Shown here: positions 1 to 7,771 of the stretch, in pieces | How the letters are laid out: each line of letters opens with the position of its first letter | Numbering within the stretch: position 1 is the stretch's first letter | Translations under genes and position numbers: made by a program | Notes under the pieces: model-generated | What the model saw: only the letters and a program-made list of their open reading frames with translations | The model's database searches: none | Told to the model about the DNA's origin: nothing | Assembly: GCF_946476835.1 (NCBI RefSeq) | Contig: NZ_CAMKWA010000006.1 | Coordinates: 1-64,000 of the forward strand | Direction of reading: 5' to 3' | Length of the DNA: 64,000 bases | DNA from: an uncultured Neokomagataea sp. | GTDB lineage: Bacteria; Pseudomonadota; Alphaproteobacteria; Acetobacterales; Acetobacteraceae

Positions 1-49
1 GACAAGGAGCGCATGCTGAGGCACTCAGTTTCAGTAAGGAAAATACGCA

Positions 50-628
50 ATGGCTTTGGACAAGACGATTATTGAAGGGCGCCGTGCAGCAGGTTTTCAA
101 ACCGTGTCGAGCCGTGTTGCGTATAGCAATCCGTGGACGGCTGTGCAGGAAGATGTGATCATCCATCCGAATGGTAAGCAAGGTTTATATGGGGTGGTGG
201 ATCGCTCAGAATTTGTGGTGATTCTGCCGCTGCATACGGATGGTTGTGTGACTCTCATTCAGCAATTTCGTTATCCGGTGGGAGAGCGAATGTGGGAGTT
301 GCCTATGGGCTGTTGGGAAACAAAAGAAAACGTTGATTCCGGCGAGTTGGCTCTCGGTGAGCTGCGTGAAGAAACTGGTTTACGCGCAGGTGAGATGATT
401 CATGCTGGTACGATGTACCAAGGTGCGGGTTATTCGAATCAGAAAGGGCAGGTGTATCTTGCGCGGAATCTAACGCGAGGAGAAACCGATCTGGAAGAGA
501 CGGAGCAAGATATTACGGCGCATGACATGCCTTTGGCAGAGTTTGAAGCCATGATTGCGCGCGGTGAGGTCAAGTGTATGGTGAGCGTAGCGGCTTACGC
601 TATGATTAAGGCACGCGGGTTGTTGTAA
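50..628 (+). CDS. NUDIX hydrolase, ADP-ribose pyrophosphatase-like
   Basis: A 192-residue protein of the NUDIX superfamily, which hydrolyses nucleoside diphosphates linked to another group, such as ADP-ribose. The Nudix helix is visible around residues 100-125: an ELPMGCWE stretch is followed by GELREETGL, which carries the metal-binding Glu residues. The spacing between the Gly and the REExxEE-type core is slightly longer than the strict consensus, and the usual Arg before the first Glu is Gly; I recall the same form in a NUDIX subfamily with WE...ELA.GELREETG. The ATG has an AAGGA-type ribosome site about nine bases upstream. A perfect 8-bp stem overlaps the stop codon. The next gene is convergent. 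The fold assignment is solid; the substrate is inferred. Confidence 0.9.
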   Translation: MALDKTIIEGRRAAGFQTVSSRVAYSNPWTAVQEDVIIHPNGKQGLYGVVDRSEFVVILPLHTDGCVTLIQQFRYPVGERMWELPMGCWETKENVDSGELALGELREETGLRAGEMIHAGTMYQGAGYSNQKGQVYLARNLTRGETDLEETEQDITAHDMPLAEFEAMIARGEVKCMVSVAAYAMIKARGLL

Positions 629-656
629 CCCGCGTTATAGAAGATTTTTTAGGCGA
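614..656 (+). terminator. Possible intrinsic terminator after the NUDIX gene
   Basis: CGCGGGTT (614-621) and AACCCGCG (627-634) form a perfect 8-bp stem with a 5-base loop that spans the stop codon. A T6 run follows only 16 bases later, so this is a weak call. Confidence 0.4.
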
Positions 657-942
657 TATGGTTGAGGAACACGACTGTTGAGCCGCCGCCTTCAACAAGG
701 TCTTTAATGGCGTTGTTGAAGGTTTTTCCGTGCTCAGTTGCCATATGCGCGGCAAAGGCGGCATCGTCTTTATAGGTTTCTTCGACATGGAAAAGGTCTG
801 GGTTCTCGGCGAGTGTATAGACCACGAAGCGTTCACAGCCGGGTTCCCCGCGTACATGGGTGGCCAAGTCTGTAAGCAAGGCTTGAAGTGTGTCCCGGTG
901 GCCGGGAAGGGCTGTCATGGTGGCGTAGAGAGATTTGGTCAT
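649..942 (-). CDS. Antibiotic biosynthesis monooxygenase (ABM) domain protein, quinol monooxygenase-like
   Basis: A protein of about 97 residues with the ABM/YgiN dimeric alpha-beta barrel pattern: an N-terminal beta strand (SLYATMTALPGHRD), a helix (LQALLTDLATHVRGEPG), then FVVYTLAENPDLFHVEETYKD split over two strands, followed by the FAAHMATEHGKTF segment. Family members act as small cofactor-free oxygenases on quinols or as redox-stress proteins. The reading frame is open to a TTG at 990, but the ATG at 942 matches the family start and has an AAAGG about ten bases upstream, so I chose it. The neighbours give no pathway clue. Confidence 0.8.
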   Translation of the reverse strand: MTKSLYATMTALPGHRDTLQALLTDLATHVRGEPGCERFVVYTLAENPDLFHVEETYKDDAAFAAHMATEHGKTFNNAIKDLVEGGGSTVVFLNHIA

Positions 943-1097
943 GAGAGGCGAACCTTTCGGGATGTGAGGTCTTGCTTTTACAGCGCTCAATATTTGTGGA
1001 GATCAAGTGGTTTCAAGGCTGGTCTCGGTGACGTGATCTTGGAGATGTCACTGGGCTAAGGGTTGGTCATCTTGGAGAGGGCTGGTATGGGGCAAGG

Positions 1098-1832
1098 ATG
1101 ACAATTTTACCGCCGCCTTCCGAGAGATCTTCGCCGCAACAGGCAATGGACGAGCCTTCTAAGGGGGCGTTATCGTGGCGGTTTGTACTGCGTTTGGTAT
1201 TGAGTATTGCAGCGATCTTGCTGTGTGTTGCGCTGTTACAAAGGCTGCCTTTTGTGCACCGTTTATTAGCGAGTGCCCCACATTGGCGGGAAACACCTTA
1301 TGCGATGGGGTGGTTCTTGCTGTTAGCGGTGCCTTATAGCGCGTTGGGTTTGCCGAGGCAGGCTTTGTGCATGGGGGCTGGACTTGCGTTTGGAGTTTGG
1401 GATGGTATCGGCCTCTCTTCTCTCGCTTATGTCTGTGGTGCGTTGTTGGCCTATGGGTGGGCGCGTTTACTGGCTCCAGCGAAAGCGCGTCATGGATTGC
1501 GAGTACGGTTGGACCAGCGCTACAAAACGGTCGTCCGTATTTTGAATCGTCAGCCTTTTGGCGCGGTGTTGATGTTGCGGTTGATGCCTGTGGGTTCAGC
1601 AGTATTGGTCTCTTTGGCTTCTGGTTTGTTTGAAGTGCCTGTTGTGCCTTTCGCTGTGGCAACTGGGTTGGGTGGATTACCGCAGACCGTTGTATTTGCT
1701 TTGGTGGGTGGCGGTACGCAGTTGGGGCACTGGGCGCAGTTATTACTGGCTGGTGCGTTATTTGTGCTGTCCGGGGTTTTGGGTGTGGTGTTGCTGCGTT
1801 ATGGCGCGCGTGATGATGGTACAGCCTCGTAA
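1098..1832 (+). CDS. TVP38/TMEM64 (VTT domain) family membrane protein
   Basis: A 244-residue inner-membrane protein. After a polar N terminus of about 25 residues there are hydrophobic segments near 28-46, 70-88, 100-122, 155-185 and 205-235. The VTT (DedA-like, SNARE-associated) signature is seen in the GLPRQALCMGAGLAFG loop and in the later LRLMPVGSAVLVSLASGL segment. Relatives are proposed lipid scramblases or small-solute transporters in the membrane. It lies 75 bases upstream of the Bcr/CflA pump start and could share its transcript. The true start could be the internal ATG at 1146, because the ribosome site at 1098 is poor. Confidence 0.85.
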   Translation: MTILPPPSERSSPQQAMDEPSKGALSWRFVLRLVLSIAAILLCVALLQRLPFVHRLLASAPHWRETPYAMGWFLLLAVPYSALGLPRQALCMGAGLAFGVWDGIGLSSLAYVCGALLAYGWARLLAPAKARHGLRVRLDQRYKTVVRILNRQPFGAVLMLRLMPVGSAVLVSLASGLFEVPVVPFAVATGLGGLPQTVVFALVGGGTQLGHWAQLLLAGALFVLSGVLGVVLLRYGARDDGTAS

Positions 1833-1906
1833 GACAGGCGTGTGGCGCAACGCGGTGCTGTGATGGAACGTTTACCCTTGAGATTGTGAGTATGAAGGAG
1901 AATGCT

Positions 1907-3160
1907 ATGGCTGGCCGTGTCAAAAGGCTTGAGCGGGGCGATGCTATTCCGGCATGGCTTCCGTTATTATTGGGCGCTTTGACGGCGGTTGGGCCTGTTT
2001 CTACCGATGTGTATTTGCCTGCGATGCCGCAGATGGAGCATGAGCTGCATGGCGCCCCAGGGTCAGGCAGTTTGACGATGGCTGCGTGGGTTCTGGGGCT
2101 GGCGATTGGTCAGATCAGCATGGGACCGTTATCGGATCGGTTCGGGCGAAAGTTACCTCTGCTCGTGGGAATGGCGGGTTATACGATTGGCGAAATTGGT
2201 TGCGCACTCTCCACGGATATGACGGTGATGTGCGTGTGGCGTGTGTTTGCGGCGATTATGGCGTCAGCTGGGTTAGTCGTACCGAATGCCTGTATTCGTG
2301 ATTTGACGGTCGGGGATGCATCGTCTCGGTTGATGTCACGTCTAACCGTTATTCAGGGGGCAGTGCCTATTCTTGCGCCAATGCTGGGCGGTCTCGCTCT
2401 GCATTATGTTGATTGGCGTATGATTTTTTGGGCTACGGTGGTTTTCGGCGCTGTGTGTACGCTATTGGTGGCTGCCTGTTTTCCAGAGACGTTGTCTCCG
2501 TCATTACGGGGTGATTTGCGGCCTGCTTTGTTAGTACGTCGTTATAGAGCGATTTTGCGTTCCCCAAGCTTTACGAGCCATGCGTTGATTTGGGGCTGCT
2601 TGGGTATTGTAACCTTTACGTATTTGAGTGCCGCGCCGGAGCTGTTTGAAGGGCGCTTTGGGATGAACCCGGCGCATTATGGTATGTTGTTTGGCTTGTT
2701 TGCTGTGGGGTCTATTGGGGCTTCTGCGGTGAACGGTGCGCTGGTTGGGCGTGTGCGTGGTGCGCGTTTGATGATGGGGGCGTTGATCTGTGCTTTGGTC
2801 GGGTGTGGTGCGTCTTTAGTGATTGGGCTGCTGGCGGAGCATGGTGCTGTGGCGGGGGCTTATCCTGCTATGTTGTTGGTGCCGATGATTGCTGCTTTGT
2901 TCTTCAGCTTGGCTCCGGTGGGGATTGCTGGGCCGAACGCGATGGCAACGGCACTTTCGGCTCAAGAAGGGCAGGCGGGGTCTGCGGCTGCCTTGGCGGG
3001 AACGATACAGTATATTTGTGGCGCTTCGGCTTCTGCGCTTTTTGGTCTATGTGCGCATTGGGTTGGTGTGTCTCTCGCGCTCTTTTTATTGGGTGCCTAT
3101 GCTGTCGCTGCTCTTTTGGCTCTGTGGGGTCATAGAGCGCAAAAGGGGCAAGTATCGTGA
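1907..3160 (+). CDS. Bcr/CflA family drug:H+ antiporter (MFS)
   Basis: A 417-residue major facilitator transporter of the Bcr/CflA group, which exports chloramphenicol, bicyclomycin and similar compounds in exchange for protons. Evidence: TDVYLPAMPQ in the first membrane helix, the DRFGRK loop between helices 2 and 3, and RVFAAIMASAGLVVPNACIRD in helices 4-5, all family hallmarks, plus about 12 hydrophobic segments. The frame extends upstream to a GTG at 1886, but AAGGAG sits six bases before the ATG at 1907, which is preferred. Its stop overlaps the GTG start of the following receiver-domain gene by four bases, so the two are probably translationally coupled. The exported substrate is unknown. 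Confidence 0.9.
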   Translation: MAGRVKRLERGDAIPAWLPLLLGALTAVGPVSTDVYLPAMPQMEHELHGAPGSGSLTMAAWVLGLAIGQISMGPLSDRFGRKLPLLVGMAGYTIGEIGCALSTDMTVMCVWRVFAAIMASAGLVVPNACIRDLTVGDASSRLMSRLTVIQGAVPILAPMLGGLALHYVDWRMIFWATVVFGAVCTLLVAACFPETLSPSLRGDLRPALLVRRYRAILRSPSFTSHALIWGCLGIVTFTYLSAAPELFEGRFGMNPAHYGMLFGLFAVGSIGASAVNGALVGRVRGARLMMGALICALVGCGASLVIGLLAEHGAVAGAYPAMLLVPMIAALFFSLAPVGIAGPNAMATALSAQEGQAGSAAALAGTIQYICGASASALFGLCAHWVGVSLALFLLGAYAVAALLALWGHRAQKGQVS

Positions 3161-3537
3161 GTGCTGTGTTGTCTGTTTGTTTGGTAGAAGATGATCCATC
3201 TATCGCTTTGGTTGTCACGACGATTTTGAAGCGTGAGGGGTGGATCGTGTGGCACGCATCTTCTGCGGAGGCGGCGCGGGCTGGATTTGCTGAGCGTGCG
3301 GCTGGGGGAGAGGTGGTGTCTGTGATGATTGCCGACCGTAATCTTGATGGCGAAGTGACTGGCGAAGACCTCGCACGGGCATTGCGAGTGGCGTATCCCT
3401 CTCTCGCGGTTGTGGTGATTTCGGGTGATTATGATGTTTCGGCTGTGTTGAGTGATGGTGTTGTGCAATTGCCGAAACCCTTTCGGAAAGCCGCGCTCTT
3501 GGAGGCTGTGACGTCTGCTCGGGCCGCGATTTCATAG
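3157..3537 (+). CDS. Stand-alone response regulator receiver domain
   Basis: A 126-residue protein made of a single CheY-like receiver domain with no output domain. The acidic pair is in VEDDPS (residues 9-12), the phospho-acceptor Asp is in MIADRNLDG (about residue 65), the Thr/Ser position is in VVISGDYD, and the conserved Lys is in LPKPF near residue 108. It starts at a GTG that overlaps the stop of the Bcr/CflA pump gene by four bases. No kinase gene is adjacent, so it may take phosphate from a distant histidine kinase or a hybrid kinase. Its linkage to an efflux pump is unusual; the functional connection is inference. Confidence 0.85.
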   Translation: MSAVLSVCLVEDDPSIALVVTTILKREGWIVWHASSAEAARAGFAERAAGGEVVSVMIADRNLDGEVTGEDLARALRVAYPSLAVVVISGDYDVSAVLSDGVVQLPKPFRKAALLEAVTSARAAIS

Positions 3538-3682
3538 AAGAATGTGAGTTCTTACTTGAGTTAAGCAGGCGGGTCCCCTAGAGCAATACCGATTTTCCAA
3601 CACGAGGCCCGTGGGCGGTCGCTTAAGGTATCGCTCTTGCGATGTCTGGGTGGTCTGCGGCCGATGATAGAAAGGTCCGTCC

Positions 3683-4222
3683 ATGTCATTCCAAGAGCCT
3701 GCACCGCTTGATCTTAAAAAATATATCCGTGAAATCCCGGATTTCCCGAAGCCGGGTATTTTGTTTTATGACATCTCAACGCTGATCCGTTCAGCAGAAG
3801 CGTGGCAAGTGGCGACGGGTCGTTTGGCGCGTCTGATCGGGACGTGGAAGCCGGATTTGCTGGCAGGCATTGAAAGCCGTGGCTTCTTGACGGCAGCACC
3901 CATCGCACAGCGTTTGGGCACGGGCTTCACCATGCTGCGTAAGCCGGGCAAGCTGCCGGGTGAGACGATTTCTTTGAAATACGGTCTCGAATATGGCGAG
4001 GACGAACTCCATATTCAGAAAGATGCAATTGTACCGGGTCAACGCGTTGTTGTGCTGGATGATTTGTTGGCAACGGGTGGTACGCTGGCAGCATCGGTTG
4101 AATTGCTACGTAAAGCGGGTGCTGAAGTTGTTGGTGCAAGTGTGATGATTGAACTGACTGCACTGAAGGGCCGCGATAAGCTGGATGTGCCGGTAAACTC
4201 ACTCATTTCTTACGACGATTGA
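3683..4222 (+). CDS. apt: Adenine phosphoribosyltransferase
   Basis: A 179-residue purine salvage enzyme that makes AMP from adenine and PRPP in the cytoplasm. The PRPP-binding motif [13 protein letters not shown] is at about residues 121-133. The family start [17 protein letters not shown] and the AGIESRGF and LRKPGKLPG segments are all present, and the length is normal. The start is an ATG with GAAAGG upstream. The upstream 145 bases hold no recognised gene. A nitroreductase gene starts 26 bases downstream, so the pair may be co-transcribed. Confidence 0.97.
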   Translation: MSFQEPAPLDLKKYIREIPDFPKPGILFYDISTLIRSAEAWQVATGRLARLIGTWKPDLLAGIESRGFLTAAPIAQRLGTGFTMLRKPGKLPGETISLKYGLEYGEDELHIQKDAIVPGQRVVVLDDLLATGGTLAASVELLRKAGAEVVGASVMIELTALKGRDKLDVPVNSLISYDD

Positions 4223-4248
4223 TACTGTAATACTCTGGAGTGCGTAGG

Positions 4249-5064
4249 ATGGTGGCTGACATGAAAACACTTTGGCAGACACGCTATCGGCAAGAACCTG
4301 CAGTGGCCTTGCCGGATAATCCGGTTCTACGCACGTTGATGGCGCATCATTCGGTGCGGAATTATCTGCCGACGCCTCTGCCCGAAGGGGCGTTGGAAGT
4401 GGGTATTGCGGCAGCATCGTCTGCCGCGACATCGAGCAATTTACAGACATGGTCTGTGGTTGTGGTGGAAGATGAGCAGAAGCGCGCACGTTTGGCCGAG
4501 TTATCGGGCGGGCAGAAGCATATTGCTGTGGCGCCTGTTTTCCTGGCCTGGGTCGTGGATTTATCGCGTTTGGAGCGGATTGCGCAGCAGCGCGGCCTTG
4601 CGGCTGAAGCGTTGGATTTTGAAGAAACCTTCTTGATGGCAACGTTGGACACGGGCATCGCCGCGCAAAATGCGGTGGTTGCGTTTGAGTCCATGGGCTT
4701 GGGGACTGTGTATATTGGTGGTTTGCGGAACCATCCTGAAGACGTGGCGGCGTTATTAGACTTGCCGCCGCGCAGCGTTGCTGTGGTTGGGCTCTGTGTA
4801 GGGCAGCCTGATCCGGCGCATCAGAACGGTTTTAAACCCCGTTTGGGACAAGATGCTGTGTTGCATCGTGAGCGTTATAATACGGCAGATGCAGAAGCGA
4901 TTTCTGGTTACGATGCGCGCGCTGATGCGTATCAGCAGGAGCAGGGCCTACCGTCTCGGCGTTGGTCCGTCACGGTATCTGAGCGTATGGAAACGTTGCG
5001 TGGTTTGGGAGGGCGGCATGTGATCCGTTCTGTGTTGAACCGTTTGGGATTTCCACTGAAATAG
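4249..5064 (+). CDS. NADPH-dependent nitroreductase / oxidoreductase (NfsA-like)
   Basis: A 271-residue flavoprotein of the nitroreductase family (FMN, NAD(P)H). Typical segments are HHSVRNYLPTPLPEGAL at the N terminus, ASSAATSSNLQTWSVVVV for FMN phosphate binding, the DTGIAAQNAVVAFESMGLG helix, and the VVGLCVGQPD strand followed by a KPRL loop, as in NfsA/Frp proteins. The preferred ATG has GGAG eight bases upstream; an earlier in-frame GTG at 4240 is possible. The natural substrate cannot be told from sequence; family members reduce flavins, quinones or nitro compounds. Confidence 0.9.
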   Translation: MVADMKTLWQTRYRQEPAVALPDNPVLRTLMAHHSVRNYLPTPLPEGALEVGIAAASSAATSSNLQTWSVVVVEDEQKRARLAELSGGQKHIAVAPVFLAWVVDLSRLERIAQQRGLAAEALDFEETFLMATLDTGIAAQNAVVAFESMGLGTVYIGGLRNHPEDVAALLDLPPRSVAVVGLCVGQPDPAHQNGFKPRLGQDAVLHRERYNTADAEAISGYDARADAYQQEQGLPSRRWSVTVSERMETLRGLGGRHVIRSVLNRLGFPLK

Positions 5065-5195
5065 AGCTGCACCGGTGTGGTGATGGTGAGGCGCCTGAGC
5101 CTGTGTGTAGCGCCTTATGGTGTTGCTAAAGGTACAGGCTTTGGACGTTTTTTGTGAAAAAGATATTCATTTTGTGCAGCGCTAGGTCATAGTCG

Positions 5196-7664
5196 TTGGT
5201 ATTCCCCGATCTTCCAATTGTTGAAGTCCTCCCGGCTTTTCAAGCTGCTTTGGTGCGGGGGCAGAATGTTGTTTTGGTAGCACCACCGGGTGCGGGTAAG
5301 ACGACGGTGACGCCCTTGGCCCTGCGTGATGCGGATTGGCTGGGGGAACAGAAGATTCTTCTGGTTGAACCGAGACGTGTGGCGGTGCGTAATGCGGCGT
5401 ATCGTATGGCGTCATCTCTTGGAGAAAAAGCCGGAGAGACAGTTGGTTTTCGGACGCGGACAGACACAGCTGTTTCAGACGCCACGCGTATTGAGGTGGT
5501 GACGGAAGGCCTTCTACTCCGGCGTTTATTGGCTGACCCTTTGTTAGAAGGGGTTGGTGCTGTTTTATTTGACGAAGTGCATGAGCGGTCTTTGGACTTG
5601 GATGCGGCTCTTGCCTGTTGTTTGGACATACAAAGGACATTGCGGCCGGAATTACGGCTTGTAGCGATGTCGGCCACCCCGGACGGGCGTGCGTTTACCA
5701 CTCTTCTGGGTGCGGAATTGGTGGAGAGCGAAGGGCGGCAATATCCGATTGATGTGCGGTACACGCGCGATGTGTTGCACCCTCGTGATTTGCCGGTCGC
5801 TTGTGCGCAGGCTGTGCGGCAGGTCTGGGCAGAAGAAGACGGAGATATTTTGGTTTTCCTGCCGGGTGTAGGTGAAATTCGCCGGACGCAGGGGCTTTTA
5901 GAGGGGCTTCCCGTATTTCCGCTTCATGGAGAACAGGATACTGCCGAGCAAGATTTGGCTCTGGCTCCTTCTTCTGTGCGGCGGGTGGTTTTGGCGACGT
6001 CGATTGCGGAAACTTCGGTAACGGTTGCTGGGGTACGCATTGTTATTGATGGTGGCGTGCGGCGTGCGCCACGGTTAGACCCCAATACAGGTTTGTCTCG
6101 CTTGGAGACGCTGCGCATTTCACGCGCTACGGCGACGCAACGTGCAGGGCGTGCGGGGCGGCAAGCGCCGGGTGTGGCCGTACGGTTATGGTCCGAGGCC
6201 ACGCAACGAGGGCTGAGACCGCAAGATGCGCCGGAAATTTTGGTTGCAGATTTGACGGATTTCGCCTTGGTCGCGGCGGCATGGCATGAGGCGATGGGAA
6301 CCCCAGTGGAGGTATTGCCTTTGTTGGATGCTCCGCCTGCGGGTGTGCTCGCTGCTGGGATAGCGCTGTTGCGCGATCTTGGGGCGGTGGATGCGAGGGG
6401 AAAGATCACTGCTTTGGGGCGGCGCATGGCCTCTTTGGGGACGCATCCGCGTTTGGCTGCGATGTTATGTGCTGCCCGGACGCGTACGGAGCGTGTGACT
6501 GCGGCCTATTTGGCGGCGTTGTTGGAAGAGCGTGACCCGCTGCGGGCGCGGCCGAATGCTACGTCTACGCCGGGAGAGCGGCATGTGGGGGTGGATGTTC
6601 GGGCGCGCTTGGCGCTTTTAGACCCTGCTATGGGAGAGAAAGCAGGGGGTTTTGGTGTTCGTGTGATTAGGCTGTCTGCGCGACGTTTCTTGCGCCGTAT
6701 GGGGGAGCGGGATGAACGTTTATCGCCAGATGGTGCTTGTGCAGGCGCGCTTATCGCAGCGGGTTTTCCGGATCGTGTGGCGCAGGCCGCTGGGGCTTTA
6801 GGGCGTTTTCGTTTGGCGGGTGGTGGTAGTGCGCGTTTGTCTGTGTCGGATGATTTGGCGCGAGAAAAGCTTTTAGCAGCAGCGTCTTTCCATACACGTA
6901 CGGCCACAGAAATTACTTTAGCAGCGCCGTTAAATGGGCAAGATTTGCCAGAAGCTTTGTTAGAACGTGCTGTGGAGCAGGTTGAGACGAGCGTTGATGG
7001 GGCGTCTGGTCGAATTATTGCACGGCGGCGTTTGCGCCTTGGTGCGCTGATTTTGCGTGACCGTAATACAGACATTACGCCGGATGAAGCGCAGGCAGTG
7101 CTTTTGCAACAAGTGGCTGCTGATCCGATGCGGTGTTTGCAGTGGAATGATGCGGTGCGCCAATTTCAAGCGCGAGTTGCTTTGGCGCGTGCGCATGGCG
7201 CTGAGCATCTGCCGGATGTGTCTGACACAGCTTTATGTTCGGATGTGGGATGGTTGGAGCCCTATTTGGCAGGGATGGATCGGCTGACGCAGGTAAAGGC
7301 AATTGATGTTTTGTCGGTTTTGCGTGCACTGTTTCCCTATGACGCTATGCAGTGGTTGGATCGCGTTTTGCCTGCGCGGTTGGCGTTAAAGAAAAGTACG
7401 CATGAGATTGATTATACGGCACCTGTTCCCACCGTCTCTGCGCGTGCTCAGGCTTTTTACGGAACGAATGCATTGCCGTTGTTAATGGAGGGGCGTGTGA
7501 AGTTGCAATGTGCCCTTTTGTCGCCTGCAGGGCGGCCTCAGGCCATTACGAGTGATTTATCAGGTTTTTGGGGGGGGGCTTGGGAGGATATGCGCCGGGA
7601 TATGCGGGGGCGTTATCCGAAACATGAATGGCCTGAGAATCCGAATAATGTTTCTTTGAAGTGA
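5196..7664 (+). CDS. hrpB: ATP-dependent helicase HrpB
   Basis: An 822-residue DEAH-box helicase of the HrpB family. Walker A is APPGAGKT at residues 29-36, the DEVH box is at 126-129, motif III is MSAT, and motif VI is QRAGRAGRQ. The C-terminal HrpB domain ends with the typical GRPQAITSDLSGFW and GRYPKHEWPENP segments. Full length agrees with the family. A stop codon lies just upstream in frame, so translation must begin at or after the TTG at 5196; the next residues (FPDLPI.EVLPAF) match HrpB N termini, which supports this rare start. HrpB's cellular role is poorly defined; RNA metabolism is usually assumed. Confidence 0.95.
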   Translation: MVFPDLPIVEVLPAFQAALVRGQNVVLVAPPGAGKTTVTPLALRDADWLGEQKILLVEPRRVAVRNAAYRMASSLGEKAGETVGFRTRTDTAVSDATRIEVVTEGLLLRRLLADPLLEGVGAVLFDEVHERSLDLDAALACCLDIQRTLRPELRLVAMSATPDGRAFTTLLGAELVESEGRQYPIDVRYTRDVLHPRDLPVACAQAVRQVWAEEDGDILVFLPGVGEIRRTQGLLEGLPVFPLHGEQDTAEQDLALAPSSVRRVVLATSIAETSVTVAGVRIVIDGGVRRAPRLDPNTGLSRLETLRISRATATQRAGRAGRQAPGVAVRLWSEATQRGLRPQDAPEILVADLTDFALVAAAWHEAMGTPVEVLPLLDAPPAGVLAAGIALLRDLGAVDARGKITALGRRMASLGTHPRLAAMLCAARTRTERVTAAYLAALLEERDPLRARPNATSTPGERHVGVDVRARLALLDPAMGEKAGGFGVRVIRLSARRFLRRMGERDERLSPDGACAGALIAAGFPDRVAQAAGALGRFRLAGGGSARLSVSDDLAREKLLAAASFHTRTATEITLAAPLNGQDLPEALLERAVEQVETSVDGASGRIIARRRLRLGALILRDRNTDITPDEAQAVLLQQVAADPMRCLQWNDAVRQFQARVALARAHGAEHLPDVSDTALCSDVGWLEPYLAGMDRLTQVKAIDVLSVLRALFPYDAMQWLDRVLPARLALKKSTHEIDYTAPVPTVSARAQAFYGTNALPLLMEGRVKLQCALLSPAGRPQAITSDLSGFWGGAWEDMRRDMRGRYPKHEWPENPNNVSLK

Positions 7665-7771
7665 TATAGAAATTAAAATAAAATCAAAAAACGTTATTTT
7701 TTTGAATAAATAAGTTAAAATAATCATTTTTAAAATGGTTCCCGTAACGTTTTTTTGATTTTGTTTCGCGT
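7665..7771. other. AT-rich leader before the Hint-domain gene
   Basis: A 107-base AT-rich stretch, clearly lower in GC than its neighbours. It contains ATG 7735, which opens a reading frame of MVPVTFF before TGA, and a T7 run at 7750-7756. Deleting one T would join that ATG to the downstream Hint-domain frame. Promoter elements probably lie here but cannot be placed firmly. Confidence 0.5.

Noticed and set aside
730..1059. A 109-codon open frame on the plus strand
   Set aside because: It lies opposite the ABM-domain gene, lacks a ribosome site and has no recognisable motif.
3538..3682. Possible riboswitch before apt
   Set aside because: Some GC-rich stems can be drawn, but no purine-aptamer core is present and no conserved motif was recognised.
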